From contig BJOX01000363.1 of assembly GCA_009731375.1 (NCBI GenBank), positions 416,505 through 447,787 on the forward strand: 31,283 nucleotides of DNA, given 5' to 3'. Origin of the DNA: Paulinella micropora. Its lineage: Eukaryota > Cercozoa > Imbricatea > Euglyphida. The position numbers and the translations under genes were made by a program. Below the pieces are notes generated by a model. That model ran no database searches and was not told the DNA's origin. It saw nothing but the letters and a program-made list of their open reading frames with translations. Positions 8,039 to 17,526 of the stretch are shown piece after piece (positions within the stretch are counted from its first letter, which is position 1; each line of letters starts with the position of its first letter).

Positions 8039-9800
8039 TGAGGGGAGAAGTAGGAGAGGAGGGTGAAGAGGAAGAAGGAGATAAGTCTGAGGGGGAAGAC
8101 AGCTCTGAAGAGGAAGCTAGTTNNNNNNNNNNTCTACAACAAAAACTCCTGCCCTCACCACCTCACCACCCACGCAACGCGTGCAACCCTCACCATTGCA
8201 ACCAAAACCCTCTCAATCAAAAGTGAAAGAGAAACGGAAAGAAAGAGAGAAACCGACACCCACACCCCGGGCCCTCAGAACTCTAGACAGACAAAGAAAG
8301 AAACACCACATCCCACTACATCCACTCCTCAGAGCAACACAACAGGCCCACTAACCATTCGTTGTCAAGGGCTTAACTGGAAAGGAGAGCAGTGTGGGGT
8401 TAAGTTTGGACAGGGGGAGTTGGGATAAGGCGGGAGAGGAAGCAAAAAGGCTAGCGTATGCAGATTTGTGCGGGTACCATGCTCGCCAAGACCCTCTATT
8501 CCCGTCTATTGATCTGTTGCAAGACCCATCACGTCGCCCACGCCCTTCCCGTGACTTTCCATCAGAGAGTGAGATGATACGAATTCAGAGAGAGAGGGAG
8601 GGAAAGGGGGCGAGTGCACAGCAAGTTTCGCTCAAAGATACGGCAAAACCCGTGAAGAAAAACTCGCGAAGTTCCGCAAATATCGGGGAAAAAGACAAGC
8701 AAAGTGTCGAAAACCCCGGTAAGAAAGTAGTTAGTTCAGTTTCACGGAATGATGCTGTTTTGCCAGGGAATGAGGCAAGGACAGGCGGGACTAGAACTGA
8801 AAAAGAGACTGCATTCAATGAGGCTGATGAGCATGTAGGAGGGACAAGAGAAGGGAAGTCTTGGTCCCCATCGCTACTGCCACAAGGTCCGTCCCCGATA
8901 GACAGACAAGGAGACAGTGTAGAATCAAAAGAACAGCAAGCCAGTGACACACACACACACACACACACACGACACACCTGTGGGGAAGAGCAGTAAAAGA
9001 GACACAGAACACGGAAAAGTGATAGGCTTTGAAGACTTTAAGAGAATAAGTGAACACAACCTGTGTATAATGGACGATGAGACAGGAGACATTGTGAGAA
9101 TGACGAAGAAGGAGAGAGAGTGGCTGAAGCAGACGGACTGTTGACAGATGTGTTTTGGGCTGTTAACGAAGTATTTCTGAAGCATGCAGCAGGCACGCCA
9201 CTAATCACAAGAGAGACAGTCATAGAGAAAAGAGCAGCTCAGAATACTCAAAGTACGAAAGCTAGGGAAAGAGCTAAGTGGGAGTGTGAGTACAGACATA
9301 GCGAAGGACATCCAAGACATGAGAAGACTGAAATAGCTAGGTTGCTATATGCACTGACGAAGGGAGCAGAATCGATAGTAGTGAAAGAGGGTTTGTGTTA
9401 CGACCCGGACGGCAAAGAGAACGAGTTTTACTCAGAACTGTTAGCAATAATAGACTGAGTCTATGGGATACTCAACTTAGCTAAGAATCACGACAATCAA
9501 TTTGCCCTTTTTATCGTGCGATCGATGCCCCACCTGATGAAGATATGGCATGAGGTAGAAGCGAGAGGGGTTACACTGAACGCATATTTGCGTAAGTTGC
9601 ACTCAGGAGATGCACACAAGTTCTTCAGCCCCGAACAGGCAGCACAGAGGAAGAAAGAGTTTGATAGGAAGAGACGGGAGATAGACGGCCACTCAGACAT
9701 AGAGGAGGATGATGAGTTCGATCCGGAAAACCTAGAACACTCTAGAACTTCTGAAGAGATGAGCAGGAATACCCATAAGCTACAAATCGTACTGCGAAGC
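8039..9800 (+). pseudogene. long spacer between gag and protease, with possible zinc motif
   Basis: About 1.8 kb of broken but coding-like frames separate the zinc knuckle from the protease, far more than the usual short copia linker. One part reads RCQGLNWKGEQCGVKF (Cys at 8363 and 8393) and, after a frame change, ADLCGYHARQ (Cys at 8469, His at 8478), so a C-x9-C...C-x2-H zinc site is possible. Later parts are helical and charged, for example LMKIWHEVEARGVTLNAYLR (about 9534-9593). A CA microsatellite at 8948-8971 and the gap at 8123 interrupt it. No known domain was recognised. Confidence 0.5.
8123..8132. other. assembly gap (10 N)
   Basis: Ten N inside an A/G-rich part of the retroelement; true length unknown. 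Confidence 1.
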
Positions 9801-10392
9801 ACGAGAAGAGCTTGACTGGATGTATGAGGAGAGATTCGAGAGAGAAAGGAAGGACAGGCTCCAGAAGAAAGAGAATGAGGAGGAAGAGGAGCAGGGTCAC
9901 AACCTCATGGTAGACGACAGCGCGATGGTAGGTCGAAAAGAAAAGATGATAGTACAGGATAGTGGATCGTCAAGAGAAATAGCCTGTACACCACACATCT
10001 TCCGCAACGTTCGAGAAATAGAACCTGTCAGCTTAGTCAGAGGAAACGGAGAGAGTACTGTGAGGGACACGGGGGAGGCACGATTGACAAGAATAGATGG
10101 ATCGGGAAAGCCAGTTTTGGTAAAGAAAGATATGTTGTTAGACACCAGGGCACCGGTCAACATCATGTCCAGAGGAAACATGGAACACAACAATTATCGG
10201 TCTATCATTCACCAGAACGGGCAACTTCTAATCCTCAAACGCCCCATAAGGATAAAAGAGAATGACGTGATCGTGAGGGGGAGACTTACCCCTGGCATGC
10301 TTTATCGCTGGGACAATAAAAAGGATAAGCCCCTCAACATAAACGAGCGTTACAACCCCAACGTGAAAGAGAGAAAGAAGAAGACGGGGTAA
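9800..10392 (+). pseudogene. copia-type aspartic protease region
   Basis: The active-site motif reads MIVQDSGSSREIACTPHIFR, with DSGSS at 9958-9972. This fits the DSG(A/S)S...F signature of copia proteases, whose Asp is catalytic. Conserved downstream pattern: a DTGEARL turn, a LLDTRAPVNIMSRG segment matching the usual VP.L..NL(I/M)S, then ILKRPIRIKENDVIVRGRL and GMLYRW, the lead into the pre-integrase region. The upstream part is a Glu/Arg-rich linker. The frame ends at TAA 10390-10392. Confidence 0.8.
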
Positions 10393-10439
10393 GCGGGGCG
10401 GGAATCCCCAAAGTGAGAGGAAAAGAGAGCAAGCAAGCG

Positions 10440-10800
10440 AGTAAGTGAGAACGAGGAAGCTAGAGGCAGCGTACTATACGCTATGTATCCCGAGAAAGGC
10501 GAGAAAGACAAACCGATTGACATTTATGTCATGCAGTGTAGTGGTCATAAAGCATTACCAAAGACCTATGCATTAGGCAATGCAATGGGCAGAAAAGTGA
10601 CAGGAAGTGAGGATAGAGTTAGATTTTGCGAAGCCTGTATGATGGGAAAAGCTAAAGTGTTGCCCGGCGATTTAAGGCTAATATAATTAGGAGAGCGAGT
10701 TACCCCTGTGAGATTTTGCATGTAGAAGTACTTCCGGACCATGGGCAGTCATGTCAATACACGGTAAGTACTATAAATTTTGCGTAACAGACGATTGAGT
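10440..10800 (+). pseudogene. integrase N-terminus, truncated in the catalytic core
   Basis: The pre-integrase/zinc region shows SGHKALPKT followed by FCEACMMGKAKVLP (CX2C then GK....P, as in copia HHCC domains). The first His of HHCC is not where expected. After TAA (10684-10686) the next pieces read SYPCEILHVEVL and, one base out of frame, GPWAVMSIHGKYYKFCVTDD. Together these match the copia core order H-D-V...GP...S..G..Y...DD. The first catalytic Asp appears as Glu (HVEV). The element stops here. Confidence 0.75.
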
Positions 10801-10811
10801 TCGAAGGGCAG

Positions 10812-10846
10812 GCAAGAGTGTTTTGCTAGAGCAAACATTCTTGCCC
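10812..10846. repeat. hairpin just past the truncated retroelement
   Basis: GGCAAGAGTGTTTTGCT pairs with AGAGCAAACATTCTTGCC, a near-perfect 16-17 bp stem with almost no loop. It starts 12 bases after the last copia codon. Purpose unknown; it could be the end of another element. Confidence 0.6.
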
Positions 10847-10849
10847 GCT

Positions 10850-11048
10850 CGCCGGTCTTTCTTTTTTCACGAATCTTTAATTTCTGGGGAGGAGGTACTG
10901 CCGAAACGTCCCTTCTGAAAGCAAAAGGTCAGGCTGCTGCGCAGCCCACCCGTAGCTTTTTTTTTTTAAGGCATATCCTCCCCTTCATTCACGCCAATCA
11001 TGTTCTTATCACGCAACTCTCGCGCTTGCGGATAGCATGAAAGGGGTA
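10850..11048. other. no gene seen
   Basis: Mixed sequence with a run of ten T near 10959-10968. No motif or exon recognised. Confidence 0.4.
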
Positions 11049-13140
11049 TCAGCGATGGCGGACCCTTCGCGCGCGCGGTCCCAGGGTTTGCAGCGCATCG
11101 TAACCCTGCTTTTCTAGCGGCAGGAATAATGCCTCGAGCGTGGAGTTTCGTTTCCTCCCGCTGCTGCGCGAGGCCCCCCCCCCGGGTACATGCAGCGCCC
11201 TCTCTTCGTCCCTCATAAAATAGTACCGCCAGATAAACGATACCAACAACAGCCAAGGATGGCCGATCGGGCGTGCAGCGGACAAGTCCCTTTTGTCGCC
11301 GCTGCGACTCACGCGCAAGGCGCGCGCCAATGACAGCAGAAAACAGGTCCCCTCGTCCGACTGGTCCGCCTTTGACTCATAGCCCTCAGTCGTCTCCATC
11401 GCACTCTTCGTTGTCCTCTCCTTTCAAGCCCAGGCTTTGCTGGAGCGCTTTCCCAATACCAACCTGGCACCCTAGGTTGAAGGTAGAGACGGGTCAAAGT
11501 AGTACCATCTTCCGAACTTACCTTCTGTACGATCCAGGAACAACAATACAATGTCCCTCCGCTCGGTCCCATCCATGCTTGCCGTATAGGCTGAACTGGC
11601 TATCATTACCGGGAAGGTAGTGTAGAGGTTGTATTCCTGTATACTGAGATCTAATGAATTGGTTATTTCAGATAAATGCCAGTTAATCATCCGAGGGCAG
11701 AGATTGGCAAAAACCTGCAGGCCGTCGTACTTGAACGTATGCAGCTTTTCTAACACCACTTCGGCCTCGTGTGGCTCAACGCCTCCCAGATTTTTGTTCC
11801 AGGTCAAGCCCATCCCAAAATAAGTGCGTCCCAAGAGCCTGAAGCCTACGTTGCGTTGCTAATCAAGTCCTTCAATCAAGTTACTGCGTAACCACCAGGC
11901 CAGCACCCACGCGTCCTCCGCGCTGTAGTCAATAGGCTCGTCCCACCCTGGCACGCGCGGCCAGCGCGGCAGACCCTCGGGCGGCGGTTCACAGAGCAGC
12001 GGCGCACGGACGTCGACCTCGCTGTCTACGAACTTGAGGTGTGTGCGGGCGGCTGCGTAGCTCCAGGCAAAGGCCAGCCGGGGCTCGAGCGGCCCCCCCA
12101 CAGCATGCGGCGGCTGTGCGGGTGGTGCCGTGCCCGGCTGATGCTTGGAGCTCAGTAGCCAATATAACGCTGCCACTTTACCCAGAGCTGGGCCCACTGC
12201 ATACCAGCTGCCAGCCTTCTGCTCAACGTGTGTTTGAAGCACGGACCATTTCGGCATGTCGACGAGCGGCTCGAACTCGCAGGGCAGCTCCAGCGCCACG
12301 TTTAGCTGTTTTTCAAAGTAGCGCAGCACTTGACGCAGGTGTACGCGCCCGTTACCCCCGGGGCCGTGCCACCTGCGAGCCCCGCGCACATCAGGGCACG
12401 GAGTGGGGTGCCAACGCCGGCTCGCCTGCACGCCTTAACAAGCTCCTGTGGAGCGCGGCCGAGGTCCAGCAAGCACAAAGGCTCCATTTCACACAGCGCG
12501 TCTACGTCAAAGTGGCCTAATTGTTCGTTGACACAACGGCGGAGGTCATGTGCTAACAGCCCCGCCCGGACCTCTAGCTATAGGTGCAACCAAGGCACCG
12601 GCCAGCCCGCTAGGTGATGCAAAATACGGCGGAGGAGGGGGTAGTTGCTTTTTTGTGGCGGAATGCGAAGCCAGGACACAGCCCGTAGCTTCGAGAACAG
12701 CTTCAGCAATAGGCGCCTGCCATCGGTCCCTTCCCATGACTGCCAGGAGGGGTCCTTTCGTCTAGGTAGGTTATGGCTGGCCCTATTATTGTACGGGCAT
12801 GGCTGGCATCTTGGGGGACGTTGTCTAACGCGTGTAGGCACAGATTTGGCAGCAGCGGAAACCAGAGACCTTTGTCCCGGGCTTCGGTGAGCAGCGTCTG
12901 TGTAGCTCGTTGGTCCTTCTTCACGCTAGGCAAGTGCACGCTGCAGGCCGCCCAGTCCTGCCTGTTCACCGCCTCCAGGAAATGCGCTAGCGCGGCCGTG
13001 CCATCGAGCTCTTTCGTTGTCTTGAGGCGCTTGGTTGTTCCAGGGCCACCGGGTCGGTGCTCCTTCCCCCCTTTTTCTGCAAGCGCGGCAAGCCCGCTGT
13101 CCGTCTGGCATGTCCTTATGGCGGAGAGCGACTGCTGCAA
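11049..13140 (-). pseudogene. unrecognised disrupted gene
   Basis: A long minus-strand coding-like region. Segment 1 (13140 to about 12755) includes LAHFLEAVNRQDWAACSVHL. Segment 2, one frame away (about 12755-12360), includes LFSKLRAVSWLRIPPQ and, after an in-frame TAG at 12578-12580, RAGLLAHDLRRCVNEQLGHF. A frame change at a C5/G4 run near 12355-12362 leads to segment 3 with QVLRYFEKQLNVALELPCEF and GKVAALYWLLSSKHQP. A second in-frame TAG (11859-11861) is followed in the same frame by NVGFRLLGRTYFGMGLTW. A GTAAGT donor near 11523 may begin an intron, and a last segment (about 11430-11049) ends at TGA. Strong GC bias and Leu/Trp-rich helices suggest a real former protein of about 650 residues. 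No family recognised. Confidence 0.55.
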
Positions 13141-13587
13141 AAGCGGCCTGCCTTTTTTTTTCTCAACCTTGTGCCCTCGGCGCAGCAGTCCGGAGACACC
13201 CTACCCCCCCCCAAAAAAAAAAACAACAAACTAACAAGAGCGTTTGTGTTTTTAAAAAAACTTTTCGTGCCCTGCTTACAAAACCAAAAAAAAAGGAACA
13301 AACAAGAAAAGAGGCCCCGCCCCCCCCCATTTGGCAAATATTTTTTGTTAGGGAGAGAAGAAAACGGGCGAACATTCGGCAGAGGGGGTCTAATCTTTTT
13401 CATGCCCCCCCCCCCCCCCCCCCCCCCCCTNNNNNNNNNNTTTTTGTGTTTCTTTGTTTTTCTTGCAGGGGCTGCCCCCACACCCCATCGCCGTGTTGAA
13501 AAAAAAAAAGAAGCGCTAAAGACAAGCCGGAATGGACAAAAAAGTGAGGGGCAGATGCCCAGCCACAAGAAAAGAAAGTTGATGTAG
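13141..13587. other. homopolymer-rich spacer with assembly gap
   Basis: Runs of C, A and T, including C25 at 13405-13429 immediately before ten N (13431-13440). Open frames across it give Pro, Lys or Phe runs and are not credible. A TAG acceptor at 13585-13587 opens the next exon. Confidence 0.85.
13431..13440. other. assembly gap (10 N)
   Basis: Ten N directly after a C25 run; the real gap length is unknown. Confidence 1.
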
Positions 13588-14560
13588 CCAGGAACGCAAA
13601 CTTCCGAGGGAACTGCGCAGCACACGATCAAGGTGTTCAATAGAGCAGCTGTGCAAGCCGCCCGGAGACCGCTTTGCAGAGCAGCAGGACGACGGCGCGG
13701 TGAGCCTTAAAGTCACGCGCACGGAAGGCGATGGCAAGATCTCGCTGACGCTGGAGAGCACGCACACCAAGTGGCGCGGCTTGCCCGAAGCGAGTGCGGT
13801 CGCCTGGCGCCAGCTCGAGACCGAAATCAGCGGGCATGAGCAGGACGTGGAGGACCTGAACGTCGAGAGCGAGGCGCTGCGCCTCCGCATGGAAATCAGC
13901 GATTACGAGCAGGAGCACGACCTCAGCAGGCAGCTGTTCCAGGTACACAAGACGATAGGCCGGCACAAGCAGGAGTTACACAGGTTACGCGGCCAGAGCG
14001 CACTGGAAGTCGAGGCGGACGTGGAGCACGAGGATCGGCGCCTGGAAATCACGCTCTCGACGCTGTCGCGGACTTGCAGACAGAAGGCGGTTGTCTCGGC
14101 GGGGAACGCGCGACTGTACGTCTTTGGTGGGTACGGCGAGGGCGCGACGGGCGCCCACGACCGGCTTGCTGCTACGCACTGCTACAACCCCAAGAACGAC
14201 ACTTGACGCGGTGCGCCAATCTAAAGCAAGCGCGCTCGAGTATCACCGGCGCAGCGCTCGAGGGGCGTTTGCACGCGGTCGGGGGGGTGGTGTCCTCAAA
14301 CACAAGGACGACGACAGCGGAGAGCCTGGACGTGCGCCAGCAGGAAAAGGGCTGGGAAGCCATTGCGCGCGTGCCACACGAAACCGTCGGTTTCAGCGCG
14401 TTGCCATTCGGCAGGAGCCTGTATGTGCTGGGCGGATCTTGGCAATGCCAGGAAAGGTACGTCCCCGACGTCTTGCGGTACGACGTAGTTTCCAACAGCT
14501 GGTCCAAGGCGACCAGCATGTCCCGGCCCAGGGGCTATTTGGGTGCAAAACTTGGGTCTT
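13588..14560 (+). CDS. coiled-coil and kelch-repeat protein, partial and frameshifted
   Basis: The frame from the acceptor at 13587 begins QERKLPRELRSTRSRCSIEQ and runs through a long Glu/His/Arg heptad-like region (about 13790-14060) suited to a coiled coil. Kelch repeats follow: LYVFGGYGEG (about 14116), CYNPKNDT, then HAVGGVV and SLYVLGGSWQ (about 14417), with YDVVSNSW...SRPRGY. Kelch motifs form beta-propellers, usually protein-binding. One base is missing in ACTTGACGCG (14201-14210), where the family expects NDTWT; the frame changes there. A GTGAGA donor at 14561 ends the exon, so at least two more blades should follow but are not found before the gap at 17490. A coiled coil before kelch is also seen in TRIM/KLHL-like proteins, but no RING, B-box or BTB is visible. 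Confidence 0.7.
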
Positions 14561-16367
14561 GTGAGATCGGAAAAAATAGAAAATTTGGTTTTGTGATCAG
14601 AGTTCAGTTTGTATAGGGCTAGAAAGTGTCTAAATCTGTTTGTACACTTAATACGCATGATTCCTCAAACCCGGTACACTTCAATTTGTGTGTAGAATGA
14701 AAACTTGACGTGAAGTCTCGTTTTGAATTGAAGGGTATGCCACCGTCGGAAGAAAAAAATCACTTTCAAAAGCTATGAGAGGAGTTCGCTCCTCGACATT
14801 TTTTGATTGGAAACAACCATCCTAGTGATAGATATGATATTTCAAGCATAAAAATAAAGTTGCAAAGTATATTAGCAGCAATGATACAAGGTCACTGTGT
14901 CCACGAAACTCATGCCTCAGTTCAAAAAGTTGTTGTTGTGTATTTACAACCACAGACAAAATGAATGGCTAAAAAGATCAGGAAGCTAGCCTAATGATAG
15001 TAGAAGCTGAATGGAACACTTTCTTTGAATTATTAATAAGAAATACAACTACTAGACTCATTTTCATTTTTTTTACGACCCCTGAGGACCGGTTTTGCTT
15101 CAACTTTTCTAGGTCAAAATATAATTTATTAACTTAGAAAAAAATTTAATATTAATAATACATTGTTTCTTGTGATGTATTGAACCTCATTCATCATGAG
15201 TCACTCTTTCAAGTATGAACAGACCTTTTGCACGCAGAAACTGAGCATGTGTCGGAGGTGTCGAGACACTATTTTTTGAAAAAAATCTAGCCAGTTCTTA
15301 GTAGGCCGTATTAATATACCACAACTTGAAACACGTACATTTTCCTATGCAATCGTGAAATTTTCCAGTGACTGGTTGAACAAAAATTTGTGGTGCCGGC
15401 GGCTTGAACATGAATGTTGTAGTGGTTGTCTTTGAGCCGGTTTAGTCAAGTTTTGACCACTGACTTTGAACTTCTCTTTTTGAGAAAATCTTTCAGCTCA
15501 CAGGGAACTATAACTCTACTACCATTACTATTAACCTCAAGAAAAACTGAATCACTACTCCAATTCCCAACCTTAACGTTTCCGCGTAGCCAGCTACCAA
15601 TAGGTTTTACAGTATTTTCTACCACGCTTGCTCGAAAAAGAAACTGATGTGACTCTACCTCTGCTCTAATTACTAATAATAACTTCAAGCAAAACTGTAA
15701 AATTCTTTAGAAGGAACTATGCCACTATGCCGATTCATGAGAAACTATACCCATATTCAAGTATCTAACCTAAACGTTACTTCGTAACCAGCTTATTGGG
15801 AACCGACAATCTTAACGTAATACAATACAATTTCATCAAACTTATCGTGCTTTTTACTTTTTTACCAGTATTTTCTCGCCCCAAGTGCACTGGGAAATTT
15901 CCCTCTTTACTCTAGCAATTTCCTTTTCTGCCCATATCAAATCATATTTTTCCTCACTGGCTGCACTAATTTTCCTTTCCAATCTAGCCTGCTTACGTTC
16001 TTTGAAACACAACCTATACCATCTCAACCTCAACCATCTCACTACCGCAGATAATCTCCTTCAGAATCCTTCGTCTTGAGCAGCTCAAACTTGAACCCCT
16101 GGAGAACATATACCTTACCCTCTACTTAAATCTAACCTTATCATTACGCAACCTTTACCTTGTACTGTAATCAACCTTGGCAAAGGGGTGAGCCGCGCCA
16201 CGGTCACTCGTGGTCTGGTGAACCCCTGTTAATAAATAACTATTCTTCAAAGCCATATTATTATAAAATTCAATAGTAACTGTTAATGTTTGCATTTATT
16301 GAACTTGACTCGAACAGCAACTTTATTTACATGTTGGGGGGAGGTGGTGGGTTCATCGACATATGAC

Positions 16368-16438
16368 AAAACGCAACACAACACAACACAACACAACCGG
16401 CCATAACATAACGTAACACAACATAACACAACATGATC
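16368..16438. repeat. degenerate (AACAC)n array
   Basis: Pentamer-like array with ATAAC variants over about 70 bases. Confidence 0.75.
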
Positions 16439-16662
16439 AGTTTTATAACAGTGACAACATAACACACACATAAGTGAACACACACAAATATATACGCAGA
16501 GCATACAGTGGCACCACTTCTCCTGTCTTTTTTTCCACTCTTTCAAACGGTGCTTGCAAAATGTGTTTCAAAAATAGAAATTCATGTTTGTACCGGTACT
16601 TGCTATTCAGAATGCACATGTAATTTACTTGGTCCAGTGTGAACTTGATGCACTTACATTTG

Positions 16663-16707
16663 CACTTTACAGGTTCTCGACGCTGGTAGGCAAGGACCTG
16701 TAAAGTG
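16663..16707. repeat. perfect 12-bp inverted repeat
   Basis: CACTTTACAGGT (16663-16674) and ACCTGTAAAGTG (16696-16707) are exact inverted copies with a 21-base loop. The surrounding DNA has no gene. It could fold in RNA or be a dimeric protein site. Confidence 0.7.
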
Positions 16708-16957
16708 TGGTGAGTGGTTACCTGTACTTGAAGTTTGGGGTTCAACCGTTGGTCACAGTGAGCCACTTGATGTGCCGGATTCATAGTTTTACCCAGAAAG
16801 CTGCTCAATAGTGTTTCTCAATCATCTTTTTTTGTTCTAGCAAAAAGTCAACAAATTTTATTATTAATATTTTAGCGGGGACGGACATGACAGACTCCGA
16901 CAGAATTTGTCTATCAGGTGGTGCACTGCGAGCCGAAAAAAGAAATATTAATATATC

Positions 16958-16976
16958 AAAGCCTGTGCCAGGCTTT
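16958..16976. repeat. 8-bp stem hairpin
   Basis: AAAGCCTG and CAGGCTTT flank a 3-base loop in AT-rich DNA. Too little context to assign a role. Confidence 0.5.
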
Positions 16977-17442
16977 ATTATCAAGATTCAAACTGATAGT
17001 CCCGAATCTGAATTCGGCAGGATCAATGATTCGTAAGGCGTCTCATTAGTCACTGTCAGCGGCGCAGAGGGTTGATGGACTCCGCTTTGCTCGAGGCTAC
17101 CGGTGCATTTAAATCAATTATTAATATTAAGAGTGGTGTTTAGTGAAGCATTATTTGAATTACCTCAGGCGTCACTGATGACTATGTTCGTCTCCCTTTT
17201 ACAGTTAAAGTTACTGTTATTCAGAGAATACACGCCACTAAAACTTAATATGAATATTAATAAGTAGGAAGGTAAGAGAAGGGAGTGAGTTGTATAATAA
17301 CATTAATTATTTTGATAGTTCGTCGCTGAAGTACTATGTGACAGAAAACTTGACGTAGTATGATTAAATTTATTAGGGATGGACAACACTAACCTAATCA
17401 AAAAAACTTCAGACAAGGAGCCTAATCTGATATTCAGTGTTC

Positions 17443-17444
<2 letters not shown>

Positions 17445-17489
<45 letters not shown>

Positions 17490-17499
17490 NNNNNNNNNN
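17445..17499. other. poly-C tract and assembly gap
   Basis: C45 at 17445-17489 runs into ten N (17490-17499). The poly-C probably stopped sequencing or assembly; the real distance to the ROCO gene's 3' end is unknown. Confidence 0.95.
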
Positions 17500-17526
17500 A
17501 CAAGAAGGTTATCATCACTATTTTAC

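Larger units (their letters stand above)
6780..10800 (+). pseudogene. degenerate Ty1/copia retrotransposon, gag to partial integrase
   Basis: Domain order is gag, CCHC knuckle, protease, integrase, the order in copia elements before reverse transcriptase. The reading frame changes at least six times (near 6940, 7717, 8425, 9140, 9790, 10400 and 10730), and stop codons separate the pieces. The sequence ends after the second integrase segment at TGA 10798-10800; no reverse transcriptase or RNase H follows in the window. The A/G-rich plus strand is typical of gag-pol. One gap (8123-8132) lies inside. A dead copy is the simplest reading; sequencing indels could account for some shifts. Confidence 0.85.
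14561..17444. other. AT-rich region without a recognisable gene
   Basis: Nearly 2.9 kb with only short motif-free frames. Contents worth noting: a degenerate pair of segments around 15567-15606 and 15762-15802 (CTTAACGTTTCCGCGTAGCCAG against CTAAACGTTACTTCGTAACCAG, both interrupted here by their neighbours), AACAC repeats, hairpins, and several ATTAATATT clusters near 16860, 17118 and 17255. It may be a long kelch-gene intron or intergenic DNA. Confidence 0.5.

Noticed and set aside
13035-13640. Pro-, Lys- or Phe-rich frames around the 13.4-kb gap
   Set aside because: Produced by homopolymer runs and the N gap.
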